This document shows positions 1-8,354 of a DNA stretch of 56,718 nt, one piece after another (position 1 is the stretch's first letter; each line of letters begins with the position of its first letter). Source of the DNA: Rhodocyclaceae bacterium (GTDB taxonomy: Bacteria > Pseudomonadota > Gammaproteobacteria > Burkholderiales > Rhodocyclaceae); NCBI GenBank assembly GCA_028713915.1, contig JAQTNK010000028.1, positions 1 to 56,718 on the forward strand, read 5' to 3'. Both the position numbers and the translations under genes were made by a program. Below the pieces are notes generated by a model, which saw only the letters and a list, made by a program, of their open reading frames with translations, ran no database searches and was not told the DNA's origin.

Positions 1-355
1 TTTCTTCGCCCACGAGTCCTGCGGCTTTTGCACGCCGTGCCGCGTCGGCACTTCGCTGCTGAAGAACCTGATGGACAAGATCGCGGACGGCCACGGCACG
101 CAGTACGACCTCAACGAGATCTACAAGCTCAACCAGCTGCTGCAGATGTCCGCCCATTGCGGCCTCGGCCACACCGCCTGCCATCCGCTCTTCGACACCA
201 TGGAAAAGTTCCGCCCCGCCTACCAGCGCCGGCTGAAATCGCTGGAGTTCGAGCCGGCCTTCGATCTCGACGCCGCCTTGTCGCAAGCCCGCCAGATGAC
301 CGGCCGCGACGATGCCGGCGCCCACCTGGAATCCGCCGAGGAGGCCGCCAAATGA
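1..355 (+). CDS. hoxF: NAD-reducing hydrogenase diaphorase subunit HoxF, C-terminal part
   Basis: This is the last 117 codons of a gene that begins left of the window; the reading frame starts at base 2. The visible protein opens with FFAHESCGFCTPCRVG, the ESCGxCTPCRxG cluster-binding motif of NuoF/HoxF flavoproteins, and a fourth cysteine follows in SAHCGLGHTACHP. HoxF carries FMN, the NAD(H) site and a [4Fe-4S] cluster, and passes electrons between NAD and the hydrogenase module. The assignment to HoxF rather than NuoF rests on the hoxUYHW genes directly downstream; a complete nuoF lies elsewhere in the window. Its stop codon overlaps the hoxU start (ATGA), so the two are translationally coupled. 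Confidence 0.9.
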   Translation, partial: FFAHESCGFCTPCRVGTSLLKNLMDKIADGHGTQYDLNEIYKLNQLLQMSAHCGLGHTACHPLFDTMEKFRPAYQRRLKSLEFEPAFDLDAALSQARQMTGRDDAGAHLESAEEAAK

Positions 356-1086
356 CTGACGTCTTCAATCTCGACGGCAAGGAAGTGCCTTTCACGCCGG
401 GCCAGACCGTGATGCAGGCGGCGTTGACCGCCGGCGTCTTCATCCCGCACCTCTGCTATCACCCCGAGTTCAAGCCGCACGGCAGCTGCAAGCTGTGCAC
501 CGTCAAGGTCAATGGCCGCCCCGCCACCTCCTGCACGCTGCCGGCCGCGGCCGGCATGGAAGTGGAAAGCAACACGCCGGAAATTCTCGACAAGCGCAGG
601 ATGCTGCTGCAGATGCTGCTGGTCGAAGGTAACCACTTCTGCCCGTCGTGCGAGAAGAGCGGCAACTGCAAGCTGCAGGCGCTGGGCTACGAACTGGAAG
701 TGATGACGCCGCACTTCACCCACTTCTATCCCGACCGTCCGGTCGATGCCTCCCACCACGACGTGCTGCTCGACTTCAATCGCTGCATCCTCTGCGAGCT
801 GTGCATCCGCGCCAGCGCCGAGGTCGATCACAAGAACGTCTTCGCCCTGTCGGGCCGCGGCCTGAAGAAGCACCTGATCGTCAATGCCGAATCCGGCCGT
901 CTCGCCGACACCGACTTCGCCCTCACCGACAAGGCCGCGCAGGTCTGCCCGGTCGGCGTGATCCTGCCCAAGCGCGTCGGCTTCGCGGTGCCGATCGGCC
1001 AGCGCCACTTCGACGCGGCACCGATGTCCGGGCACGTCGCGGAATACGTGCCGGTCGCGCCGGCCGACCAGGGAGAGCGCAAATGA
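352..1086 (+). CDS. hoxU: NAD-reducing hydrogenase subunit HoxU (ferredoxin-like Fe-S subunit)
   Basis: A 244-residue protein starting at the ATG that overlaps the hoxF stop. It has the NuoG/HoxU N-terminal layout: a [2Fe-2S] region (LCYHPEFKPHGSCKLC followed by SCTLPA), then an HFCPSCEKSGNCKLQ segment, then a ferredoxin-like cluster region (CILCELCIRA and a later QVCPVGVI). HoxU wires the flavin in HoxF to the [NiFe] module HoxYH in the soluble cytoplasmic enzyme. The length is normal for HoxU and much shorter than NuoG, which has an extra molybdopterin-type domain. It overlaps hoxY by ATGA. Confidence 0.93.
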   Translation: MTDVFNLDGKEVPFTPGQTVMQAALTAGVFIPHLCYHPEFKPHGSCKLCTVKVNGRPATSCTLPAAAGMEVESNTPEILDKRRMLLQMLLVEGNHFCPSCEKSGNCKLQALGYELEVMTPHFTHFYPDRPVDASHHDVLLDFNRCILCELCIRASAEVDHKNVFALSGRGLKKHLIVNAESGRLADTDFALTDKAAQVCPVGVILPKRVGFAVPIGQRHFDAAPMSGHVAEYVPVAPADQGERK

Positions 1087-1637
1087 ACGCAGCGGCCGTC
1101 AAGCCCAAGATCCGCATCGCCACCACCTCGCTGGCCGGCTGTTTCGGCTGCCACATGTCCTTCCTCGACATCGACGAGCGCATCCTGCCGCTGCTCGACC
1201 TCGTCGAGTTCGACCGCTCGCCGCTCACCGACATCAAGCACTGCGGACCGTGCGACGTCGGCATCATCGAAGGCGGCGTCTGCAACGCGGAGAACGTGCA
1301 TGTGCTGCGCGAGTTCCGCAAGCATTGCAAGATCCTCGTCGCCATCGGCGCCTGCGCCGTCAATGGCGGCCTGCCGGCGCAGCGCAACCACCTGGATCTG
1401 CGCGACATCCTCGAGGAGGTCTACCAGACCGATCCGGGCGTCGGCCACGGCGGCATTCCCAACGATCCGGAACTGCCGCTGCCGCTCGACCAGGTGCACC
1501 CGATCCACGAAGTCGTCAAGATCGACTACTTCCTGCCCGGCTGCCCGCCGCCAGGGGACGCCATCTGGAAGTTCCTCACCGATCTCATCGCCGGCCGCAC
1601 GCCGCATCTCGGCCACGGCTTGCTGCATTACGATTGA
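1083..1637 (+). CDS. hoxY: NAD-reducing hydrogenase small subunit HoxY
   Basis: A 184-residue small hydrogenase subunit. Cysteines likely to bind the proximal [4Fe-4S] cluster are visible in GCFGCHMSF, HCGPCDVG, GACAVNGG and PGCPPPGD. There is no twin-arginine signal peptide and no C-terminal membrane anchor, as expected for the short cytoplasmic group 3d enzyme. It forms the catalytic dimer with HoxH. The start codon overlaps the hoxU stop (ATGA). The palindromic repeat at 1637-1711 starts at the last base of this gene and separates it from hoxH. Confidence 0.93.
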   Translation: MNAAAVKPKIRIATTSLAGCFGCHMSFLDIDERILPLLDLVEFDRSPLTDIKHCGPCDVGIIEGGVCNAENVHVLREFRKHCKILVAIGACAVNGGLPAQRNHLDLRDILEEVYQTDPGVGHGGIPNDPELPLPLDQVHPIHEVVKIDYFLPGCPPPGDAIWKFLTDLIAGRTPHLGHGLLHYD

Positions 1638-1711
1638 ACCGCCGAGACGCCGAGACGCCGAGATCTGACAGATTCATAATCCTTTCTCGGCGCCTCCGCG
1701 CCTCGGCGGTT
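1637..1711. repeat. Palindromic intergenic repeat between hoxY and hoxH
   Basis: A 75-bp imperfect inverted repeat. The left arm begins AACCGCCGAGACGCCGAG and the right arm ends CGCGCCTCGGCGGTT. Over 27 positions the arms match at 24 after reverse-complementing. The left arm itself contains short tandem CGAGACGC units. An RNA copy would form a long hairpin just before the hoxH ribosome-binding site. It resembles the GCAGAGACGC-type palindromes scattered in many environmental proteobacteria; that family link is from memory and untested. Confidence 0.8.
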
Positions 1712-1727
1712 GGAAAACGAGGTGTCT

Positions 1728-3212
1728 ATGAGTTTTGAACTGGAAACTGCCGCCCATCCCGAAAACCTCAGGCGCGTCGCCATCGAGCCGGTCTCGCGCG
1801 TCGAGGGCCACGGCAAGGTCACCATCCTGCTCGACGACGACAACAAGGTGCATCAGGTGCGCCTGCACATCGTCGAGTTCCGCGGCTTCGAACGCTTCAT
1901 CCAGGGCCGGCCCTACTGGGAAGTGCCGGTGATGGTGCAGCGCCTGTGCGGCATCTGCCCGGTGTCGCACCACCTTGCGGCATCGAAGGCGCTCGACATG
2001 ATCATCGGCGCCAAGCTCACGCCGACGGCCGAGAAGCTGCGTCGCCTGATGCACTACGGCCAGATCCTGCAATCGCATGCGCTGCATTTCTTCCATCTCG
2101 CCTCGCCCGACCTGCTGTTCGGCTTCGGCGCCGACATGGCGACGCGCAACATCGTCGGCGTCGTCGCCGCCGCGCCGGAAGTGGCGAAGAAAGGCGTGCT
2201 GCTGCGGAAATACGGCCAGGAGATCATCCGCCTCACCGCCGGCAAGCGCGTGCATGGCACGGGCTCGGTGCCCGGCGGCATGAACAAGGCGCTGACGCTG
2301 GCCGAGCGCGACCTGCTGCTGAAAGACATCTACCAGATGGTGGCCTGGAGCCGGGAGGCCGTCGCCATCATTCGCGGCCTCTTCGAGAAGAACCTCGCCA
2401 GCTACAACAGCTTCGGCCGCTTCGATGCCGCATGCATGAGCCTGGTGCGCGCCGACGGCGCCATGGACCTCTATCACGGCGGCCTGCGCGCCCGGAGCGC
2501 CGACGGCAAGACGCTGTTCGACCATTTCGACTACAGCCGCTACTGGGATGTCATTGCGGAGGACGTTAAGCCCTGGTCCTACATGAAGTTCCCCTTCCTC
2601 AAGAGCCTCGGTCCCGACGCCGGCTGGTACCGCGTCGGTCCGCTGGCGCGCGTCGCCAACTGCGACTTCATCCCGACGCCGCTCGCCGACCATGAGCGCA
2701 AGGAGTTCCTCGCCTACGACGGCGGCCGTCCCGCCGGCGCCACGCTCGGCTACCACTGGGCGCGCATGATCGAGATGCTGCACGCCGCCGAGAACATCAA
2801 GGACCTGCTCCATGACGAAGACATTATCGGCACCGACCTGATGGCCAAGGGCGAACGCGCCGAGCGCGGCGTCGGCGTCATCGAGGCGCCGCGCGGCACC
2901 CTGATTCATCACTACCGCGTCAATGAGGACGACCAGGTGATCCGCGCCAACCTCATCGTCTCGACCACGCACAACAACCAGGCGATGAACGCAGCCATCC
3001 GCCAGGTGGCGATGCAGTACCTCGATGGCCACGAGGTCACCGAAGGCCTGCTCAACCACATCGAAGTCGCCATCCGCTGCTTCGATCCCTGCCTTTCCTG
3101 CGCCACCCATGCGCTCGGGCAGATGCCGCTGGAAGTGGAAGTCGCCGACGCCGAAGGCCGGATTCTCGATCGCAAGTACAAGGACGCCCGCGGCGTCTGC
3201 GCGCTCGAGTGA
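1728..3212 (+). CDS. hoxH: NAD-reducing hydrogenase large subunit HoxH
   Basis: A 494-residue [NiFe] catalytic subunit. The N-terminal nickel motif RLCGICPVSHH has C74 and C77; the C-terminal motif DPCLSCATH has C455 and C458. About 33 residues follow H461; this tail is the part removed by a maturation endopeptidase in the family. I chose the ATG at 1728, with a GAGGTG element a few bases upstream, over an in-frame TTG at 1710 that would start inside the upstream palindrome. The next gene encodes the matching protease and overlaps the stop codon. The enzyme reversibly couples H2 to NAD(H) in the cytoplasm. Confidence 0.95.
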   Translation: MSFELETAAHPENLRRVAIEPVSRVEGHGKVTILLDDDNKVHQVRLHIVEFRGFERFIQGRPYWEVPVMVQRLCGICPVSHHLAASKALDMIIGAKLTPTAEKLRRLMHYGQILQSHALHFFHLASPDLLFGFGADMATRNIVGVVAAAPEVAKKGVLLRKYGQEIIRLTAGKRVHGTGSVPGGMNKALTLAERDLLLKDIYQMVAWSREAVAIIRGLFEKNLASYNSFGRFDAACMSLVRADGAMDLYHGGLRARSADGKTLFDHFDYSRYWDVIAEDVKPWSYMKFPFLKSLGPDAGWYRVGPLARVANCDFIPTPLADHERKEFLAYDGGRPAGATLGYHWARMIEMLHAAENIKDLLHDEDIIGTDLMAKGERAERGVGVIEAPRGTLIHHYRVNEDDQVIRANLIVSTTHNNQAMNAAIRQVAMQYLDGHEVTEGLLNHIEVAIRCFDPCLSCATHALGQMPLEVEVADAEGRILDRKYKDARGVCALE

Positions 3213-3652
3213 AGGCGCCGCTGCTGATCTTCGGCTGGGGCAACCCCAGCCGCGGCGACGATGCGCTCGGCCCGCTGTTCGTCGAACGCATCGACGCCAT
3301 GCAATTGCCCGGCGTCGAATGCCTGACGGATTTCCAACTCCAGATCGAGCATGCCCTCGACCTGCACGGCCGCCGGCGCATTCTCTTCGTCGATGCCAGC
3401 CGCGCCGCCGCGCCGCCCTTTACGGTCGAACGCATCGTCGCGGCGAAGGACGCGAGCTTCACCACGCACGCCATGACGCCGCAGGCGGTGCTCCAGGTCT
3501 TCCGCGATCTCGAGGACGAAGACCCGCCGCCGTGCTGGCTGCTGGCGATCCGCGGCGAACAGTTCGAACTGGGCGAGCCGCCGACGGCGGCGGCACAACG
3601 GAATCTCGACGCCGCGCTGGCATGGGCGCGGCAATGGCTGGCAGACGCCTGA
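3209..3652 (+). CDS. hoxW: Hydrogenase maturation protease HoxW
   Basis: A 147-residue protein of the HyaD/HoxW/HycI family, starting with GTG in a GTGA overlap with the hoxH stop. The signature near the N terminus is LIFGWGNPSRGDDALGP, with the acidic residues that contact nickel in this family, and FVDASRA follows about 60 residues later. It would remove the HoxH C-terminal tail after Ni insertion. Its position right after hoxH supports hoxW over other hydrogenase proteases. It ends only 5 bp from the convergent HDOD gene. Confidence 0.88.
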   Translation: MKAPLLIFGWGNPSRGDDALGPLFVERIDAMQLPGVECLTDFQLQIEHALDLHGRRRILFVDASRAAAPPFTVERIVAAKDASFTTHAMTPQAVLQVFRDLEDEDPPPCWLLAIRGEQFELGEPPTAAAQRNLDAALAWARQWLADA

Positions 3653-3657
3653 GCCGG

Positions 3658-4497
3658 CTAGAACTGCAGCGCCGCGGTCAGCGAAGCGACCTCGCCGGCC
3701 GATTCCGCGAGGATGCCGGTCAGGGTCTCCGCGCCGATCGCCATGTCGAGGGAGGCGGTCATGCCTTCGCCCTGTTCCCTGCCGCCGAGGCGATGCAGGG
3801 GAGAAGCCACCGGCGACAGTTCCTCGGCGAGCAGCAAGGTGTCCGCCAGCGTCACCGGCGGCATGGCGAGAAAGCCGTCCCAGTAGGCCTCGATGGCGAT
3901 CATCACCGGTTGCGGCACCGCCAGCACCTTGAGCACGGCGCGGCCGACATCGACCTCGCCGGATTCGATCCAGTCCGTCAGCTCGCCGTCGAGCAGGCCG
4001 GGAAAGTCCTTGGCGCGCGAGAGCAGATAGAAGCCGCCGACCTCGTGCACGATGCCGGCGAACAGCGCGGTTTCCGGATCTTGCCGCGTGATGCGGCGGG
4101 CGATCACGTGCGCCAGCGAGGCGACGTGCGCCGTGTGTTGCCACAGTTGCGCCGCCAAATCCTGGCCCGCCGGGCCAGCCGGTGCGCCGGCCAGCTGCCG
4201 CGTCACCAGGGCCGTCGCCAGCGACCGCACCGTGCGAAAGCCGAGGCGCGCGACCGCCGTGCGAACGTCGGTGATTTCGCGACCGGAGCGATTGAAGGCC
4301 ACCGAGTTGGCGATCGCCACCACGCGCGCGGCCAGCAGCGGCTCGGCCTGCACCAGGTGGGCCGCGGCATCGATATGGCAGCCGGGATCATCGAGGGCGC
4401 GCCGGACGCGCATGGCGACTTGCGCGCTGGTCGGAAACGCCAACTCGCCCTGCGCCACATCGGCGGCCATGGCGGTGAAGGCATCGCGCTTGTCCAT
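3658..4497 (-). CDS. HDOD-domain protein
   Basis: A 279-residue protein that is almost wholly an HDOD domain: ELAFPTSAQVAMRVRRALDD near the N terminus, then the all-helical HDOD body with LLAARVVAIANS and ALFAGIVHEVGGFYLL. HDOD proteins are catalytically degenerate relatives of HD-type phosphohydrolases; this one keeps VHEVGG where HD enzymes have their metal ligands. They usually act as scaffolds in signalling. No receiver or output domain is attached. I start at MDKRDAF; the longer open frame upstream would run into the divergent cheD. The two genes are divergently arranged across about 140 bp and probably share a promoter region. Confidence 0.8.
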   Translation of the reverse strand: MDKRDAFTAMAADVAQGELAFPTSAQVAMRVRRALDDPGCHIDAAAHLVQAEPLLAARVVAIANSVAFNRSGREITDVRTAVARLGFRTVRSLATALVTRQLAGAPAGPAGQDLAAQLWQHTAHVASLAHVIARRITRQDPETALFAGIVHEVGGFYLLSRAKDFPGLLDGELTDWIESGEVDVGRAVLKVLAVPQPVMIAIEAYWDGFLAMPPVTLADTLLLAEELSPVASPLHRLGGREQGEGMTASLDMAIGAETLTGILAESAGEVASLTAALQF

Positions 4498-4638
4498 GGC
4501 GCGGATGATACGCGCAATCGCGCCGGCATCGCGCCAGCGCGCCGTGCCGGCGCCGGAGGGATCGCCCGCCGGCCAAGGTAGAATGGCGTTCCGCCACTGC
4601 CGTCCAGCCCAATCCATTCCTGCCACCGCCCCGACGCC

Positions 4639-5229
4639 GTGAGCAACCTCACCCACCTGACCGGCAAGGATTTCGAACGCATCGCCCGGAACATCAATCC
4701 GGGCGGCTGGGCGATCGAAACCGACCGGCCGATCTCGACCCTGCTCGGCTCGTGCGTCGCCGTCTGCCTGTTCGACCCGAAGCTGCGAATCGGCGGCATG
4801 AACCATTTCCTGCTGCCGAGCCGCGGCAACTCCGCCAACGATGATACCGATGTCATACTCAGCGGCGACTACGCGATGGAGGTGCTGGTCAACGCCCTGC
4901 TCGACAAGGGCGGCCACAAGAACCGGCTCGTCGCCAAGGCCTTCGGCGGCGGCACCATCGTCAGTTCGATTCGCATGGCCATCGGCGAGCGCAACGCGCA
5001 GTTCGCCCGCGACTGGCTCGAGCGCGAGGGCATCCCGCTGGTCGCCGCCGATTTCAGCGGCCCCTGGTCGCGCAAGGTGGTGTTCGTGCCGCAGACCGGC
5101 GACGCCTTCTGCCGCCGCATCCCGACCACCCAGGCCACCGTCGCCGAAGTCGCCAAGGCCGAGCAGGAATACGAAAGCTCGCTGGGCCAGCCGAGGAAGG
5201 CCGCGGAAAAGAAGATCGAACTGTTTTGA
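4639..5229 (+). CDS. cheD: Chemoreceptor glutamine deamidase CheD
   Basis: A 196-residue CheD with a GTG start. The fingerprint is STLLGSCVAVCLFD followed by GGMNHFLLP; C39 and H56 match the catalytic Cys/His pair and have the 17-residue spacing of the characterised enzyme, with T34 just before the Cys. CheD deamidates glutamines in chemoreceptors and in some species interacts with CheC. No other che gene or chemoreceptor is visible in this window, so it is an orphan here. The C-terminal 30 residues are charged and look disordered. Confidence 0.9.
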   Translation: MSNLTHLTGKDFERIARNINPGGWAIETDRPISTLLGSCVAVCLFDPKLRIGGMNHFLLPSRGNSANDDTDVILSGDYAMEVLVNALLDKGGHKNRLVAKAFGGGTIVSSIRMAIGERNAQFARDWLEREGIPLVAADFSGPWSRKVVFVPQTGDAFCRRIPTTQATVAEVAKAEQEYESSLGQPRKAAEKKIELF

Positions 5230-5329
5230 CCGCGGACGGCAGCCGTCGCCTTCGCGCCGGATAATTGTTGCACCGCATCAGGCAGCGCGGCAGAATGGCT
5301 GCGCTTCCCGTGTAATCGAGGGCAACCCC

Positions 5330-6739
5330 ATGAGCGCAACCGAACCTGGCGAATACATCGAGAACCGGACCTTCGACGAAATCGCCGTCGGCGACTCGGC
5401 GACGCTGGTGCGCACCTTGCGGCCCGACGACATCCAGATGTTCGCCATCATGTCGGGCGACATCAATCCGACCCACGTCGATCCCGAGTACGCGCGCTCG
5501 TCGAGCTTCCGCGAGGTGGTGGCGCACGGCATGTGGGGCGGCGTGCTGATCTCCAACGTGCTCGGCACGCAGTTTCCCGGGCCCGGCACCCTCTATACCA
5601 ACCAGACCCTGCAATTCGAGCGCGCCGTGCGCGTCGGCGACACGCTGACGGTGACCGTCACCTGCCAGCGCAAGTTCGAGCACAACCACCACATCCTTTT
5701 CGATTGCCTGGCGACCAACCAGGAAGGCCTCAAAGTCATCCAGGGCACGGCCGAAGTCCTGGCGCCCCTGGAGAAAGTGCGGCGGCCGAAAATGGCGATG
5801 CCGGAACTGCGGTTGTCGGAAACGCGCAAGTCGCGTTACGACCACCTGCTCGAAATCACCCGGGGGCTGGCGGCGATTCCCATGGGCGTGGCCCATCCCT
5901 GCGACGCCGAGTCGCTCAAGGGCGCGCTGCTGGCGCGCGACCGCGGCCTCATCGTGCCGACCCTGGTCGGCCCGGCGGAGAAGATCCGCGCCCTCGCCGA
6001 ACAATACGGCCTCGACCTCAACGGCTGCACCATCGTCAATGCGCCCCACAGCCATGCCGCGGCCGAAACCGCGGTGGCGATGGCCCGCGACGGCGAGGTG
6101 GAAGCGCTGATGAAGGGTTCGCTGCATACCGACGAACTGATGAGCGAGGTCATCAACAAGACCTCGGGACTGCGCACCGAGCGCCGCATCAGCCATGTGT
6201 TCATCATGGACGTGCCGACCTATCCGCGCCCGCTGATGATCACCGACGCGGCGGTCAATATCGCGCCGACGCTGGAAGACAAGGTCGACATCGCGCAGAA
6301 CGCCATCGACCTGGCGCTGATGCTCCATATCGCCGAACCCAAGGTGGCGATATTGGCCGCCGTCGAGACCGTCAACCCGAAGATGCAGTCGACCCTCGAT
6401 GCCGCCGCGCTGTGCAAGATGGCCGACCGCGGCCAGATCAAGGGCGGCATCCTCGACGGCCCACTCGCCTTCGACAACGCCATCTCGGTCGTCGCCGCGC
6501 GCAGCAAGGGCATCAAGTCGCTGGTCGCCGGACAAGCCGACATCCTGCTGGTACCCGATATCGAATCCGGCAACATGCTGGCAAAACAACTCGAGTATCT
6601 TGCCGAGGGACTGGCCGCCGGCATCGTCCTCGGCGCCCGCGTGCCCATCGTCCTCACCAGCCGTGCCGACTCGGCGCAGACGCGCACCGCCTCGACTGCC
6701 GTCGCCGTCGTCATGGCCCACGCCAAACGCAACAAGTGA
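5330..6739 (+). CDS. Bifunctional MaoC-like hydratase / phosphate acetyltransferase
   Basis: A 469-residue fusion. Residues about 10-145 form a MaoC hot-dog domain (FAIMSGDINPTHVDPEYA, then VVAHGMWGGVL), the fold of (R)-enoyl-CoA hydratases. Residues about 165-465 form a phosphate acetyl/butyryl transferase domain (LMKGSLHTDELM, GGILDGPLAFDNAIS, VPDIESGNMLAK). The Pta part converts acyl-CoA plus phosphate to acyl phosphate and CoA. Acetate kinase follows after a 16-bp gap, so the pair can make ATP from acetyl-CoA. The MaoC half may bind acyl-CoA or hydrate enoyl-CoA; its activity cannot be read from sequence. This fusion is known in Proteobacteria. Confidence 0.88.
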   Translation: MSATEPGEYIENRTFDEIAVGDSATLVRTLRPDDIQMFAIMSGDINPTHVDPEYARSSSFREVVAHGMWGGVLISNVLGTQFPGPGTLYTNQTLQFERAVRVGDTLTVTVTCQRKFEHNHHILFDCLATNQEGLKVIQGTAEVLAPLEKVRRPKMAMPELRLSETRKSRYDHLLEITRGLAAIPMGVAHPCDAESLKGALLARDRGLIVPTLVGPAEKIRALAEQYGLDLNGCTIVNAPHSHAAAETAVAMARDGEVEALMKGSLHTDELMSEVINKTSGLRTERRISHVFIMDVPTYPRPLMITDAAVNIAPTLEDKVDIAQNAIDLALMLHIAEPKVAILAAVETVNPKMQSTLDAAALCKMADRGQIKGGILDGPLAFDNAISVVAARSKGIKSLVAGQADILLVPDIESGNMLAKQLEYLAEGLAAGIVLGARVPIVLTSRADSAQTRTASTAVAVVMAHAKRNK

Positions 6740-6755
6740 ACATCGCCCCCTGCCC

Positions 6756-7940
6756 ATGACCGATGCCATCCTCACCATCAACGCCGGATCCTCTTCGATC
6801 AAGTTTGCGCTGTTCACGCTGAACGCCGCGATCCACGCCCAGCCGGAAATCTCCGGCCAGATCGACGGCATCGGCGCCCGCCCGCACATCAAGGCGAAGG
6901 ACGCCGCCGGCCGCGCCCTCGACGACGTCGACCTGCCGCTCAGCGGCGACGGCCAGCACCACGCCGCGCTGGACTTCCTCGTCGACTGGCTGCACCGGCA
7001 CGAAGCCGGCTGGCAGATCGTCGGCGTCGGCCATCGCGTCGTGCATGGCGCGCAGTCGTACTCGCAGCCGGTGCTGCTGGACAACATCATCATCGCCAAG
7101 CTCAAATCCTTCATCCCGCTGGCGCCGCTGCATCAGCCGCACAATCTCGACGGCATCGCCGCGCTACGCGAAGCCCTGCCCGACGTGCCGCAAGTCGCCT
7201 GCTTCGACACCGCCTTCCATCGCACGCAGCCCGAGATCGCGCAGCTCTTCGCGCTGCCGCGCAAGATCACCGCGCAAGGCGTGCGCCGCTACGGCTTCCA
7301 TGGCCTGTCCTACGAATACATCGCCGACGTGCTGCCGCAACACCTGGGCGCAAGGGCCGACGGCCGCGTCGTCGTCGCGCATCTGGGCAACGGCGCTTCG
7401 ATGTGCGCGCTGCAGGCGCGGCGGAGCGTGGCGACGACGATGGGCTTCACCGCCGTCGAAGGCCTGATGATGGGCACGCGCACCGGCAGCCTCGACCCCG
7501 GCGTGCTGCTCTACCTGATGGAATACCAGCGCATGGATGCCAAGGCCATCACCCAGCTGCTCTACAAGGAATCCGGGCTGCTCGGCGTCTCCGGCATATC
7601 GCAGGACATGCGCGAACTGCTCGCCTCCGACGCAGCCGAAGCGCAGGAAGCCGTCGACCTCTTCTGCTATCGCATCGTGCGCGAAATCGGCTCGCTGGCC
7701 GCCGCGCTGCGCGGCCTTGACGCCCTGGTCTTCACCGGCGGCATCGGCGAACACGCGGCGCCGGTACGCGCCCGGGTTTGCGCGGCGCTGGCATGGCTGG
7801 GCGTCGAGTTCGACGTCGCCGCCAACGCGCGGGACGCCACGCGCATTTCCGGCGCCGGCAGCGATGTCGACGTCCTCGTCCTGCCGACCAACGAAGAATG
7901 GATGATCGCCCGCCATACGGCGCAACTGCTCGGCGGTTAA
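6756..7940 (+). CDS. ackA: Acetate kinase
   Basis: A 394-residue acetokinase with LTINAGSSSIKFALF at the N terminus, GVGHRVVHG, HLGNGASMCA and FTGGIGEHAAPVRA, the classic ASKHA-fold motifs. It interconverts acetyl phosphate plus ADP and acetate plus ATP. It sits 16 bp after the MaoC-Pta fusion and is clearly co-transcribed with it. Length is normal for the family. The product of the pair, acetyl phosphate, could also feed response regulators, of which there are several in this window; that is inference. Confidence 0.94.
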   Translation: MTDAILTINAGSSSIKFALFTLNAAIHAQPEISGQIDGIGARPHIKAKDAAGRALDDVDLPLSGDGQHHAALDFLVDWLHRHEAGWQIVGVGHRVVHGAQSYSQPVLLDNIIIAKLKSFIPLAPLHQPHNLDGIAALREALPDVPQVACFDTAFHRTQPEIAQLFALPRKITAQGVRRYGFHGLSYEYIADVLPQHLGARADGRVVVAHLGNGASMCALQARRSVATTMGFTAVEGLMMGTRTGSLDPGVLLYLMEYQRMDAKAITQLLYKESGLLGVSGISQDMRELLASDAAEAQEAVDLFCYRIVREIGSLAAALRGLDALVFTGGIGEHAAPVRARVCAALAWLGVEFDVAANARDATRISGAGSDVDVLVLPTNEEWMIARHTAQLLGG

Positions 7941-8354
7941 GCGGCGCGAATCCTTGCCGCCCGGCCGGGGCGGAATAACCCATTTGCCGCCCGTCGCCGC
8001 GGCCCCGCTTTCGCGGCGAGTCACCCCCGGCGCCTGGCGCGCTATTGGCTAGTCGCGGTATCCGCTTGAATCGGCGGGATTGTGCACTGCACGGCCGGCG
8101 GAATAACAGTCCACCAGCATATTCCGGGTCCATTCCGAAGACATTTCAATGGCCCAATAAGCTGATTTTTCTGGCCTTTTTTGGCCGGCGACGGCCGGCA
8201 AAACCTACTATATATAGTGGCATGGCGCTTGCTGCGCCACTAGAGAAATTTATAAGCTATTGATTTCGCGGATAGAAAAATTTTTCACTTTTCATCAAAC
8301 GGCGGTAGGCGTATTCTCCTCCGCTCAAATTCCCTCTCTTCTTCGGAAAGAATC
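7941..8354. other. 414-bp intergenic region between ackA and nrdJ
   Basis: No convincing gene. Early in the gap a GC-rich hairpin (CCGCCC...GGGCGG, about 7960-7980) could end ackA transcription but lacks a T-tract. A second hairpin-prone stretch rich in GGCC lies at about 8170-8200. The tandem NrdR-type boxes lie at 8205-8252, and the nrdJ ribosome-binding site GGAAAG at about 8345. The last 150 bp are clearly more AT-rich than the surroundings. I looked for a cobalamin riboswitch and did not recognise one. Confidence 0.6.
8205..8252. promoter_or_regulatory. Tandem NrdR-type boxes upstream of nrdJ
   Basis: Box 1 (8205-8220, CTACTATATATAGTGG) contains the perfect palindrome ACTATATATAGT and matches the NrdR consensus at about 13 of 16 positions. 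Box 2 (8237-8252, CCCACTAG-type) is weaker, about 10 of 16. Their centres are 32 bp apart, three helical turns, the spacing known for NrdR, which represses ribonucleotide reductase genes when dATP/ATP is high. The distance to the nrdJ start is about 100 bp. Confidence 0.65.

Noticed and set aside
1-3212. Reading the left-edge genes as a second complex I (nuoF/nuoG)
   Set aside because: The downstream genes carry [NiFe] motifs (RLCGIC, DPCLSC) and the U subunit is short, so this is a hox operon.
7941-8354. Cobalamin riboswitch before the B12-dependent nrdJ
   Set aside because: I looked for a B12-box-like element and the folded layout and found none; only NrdR-type boxes are evident.
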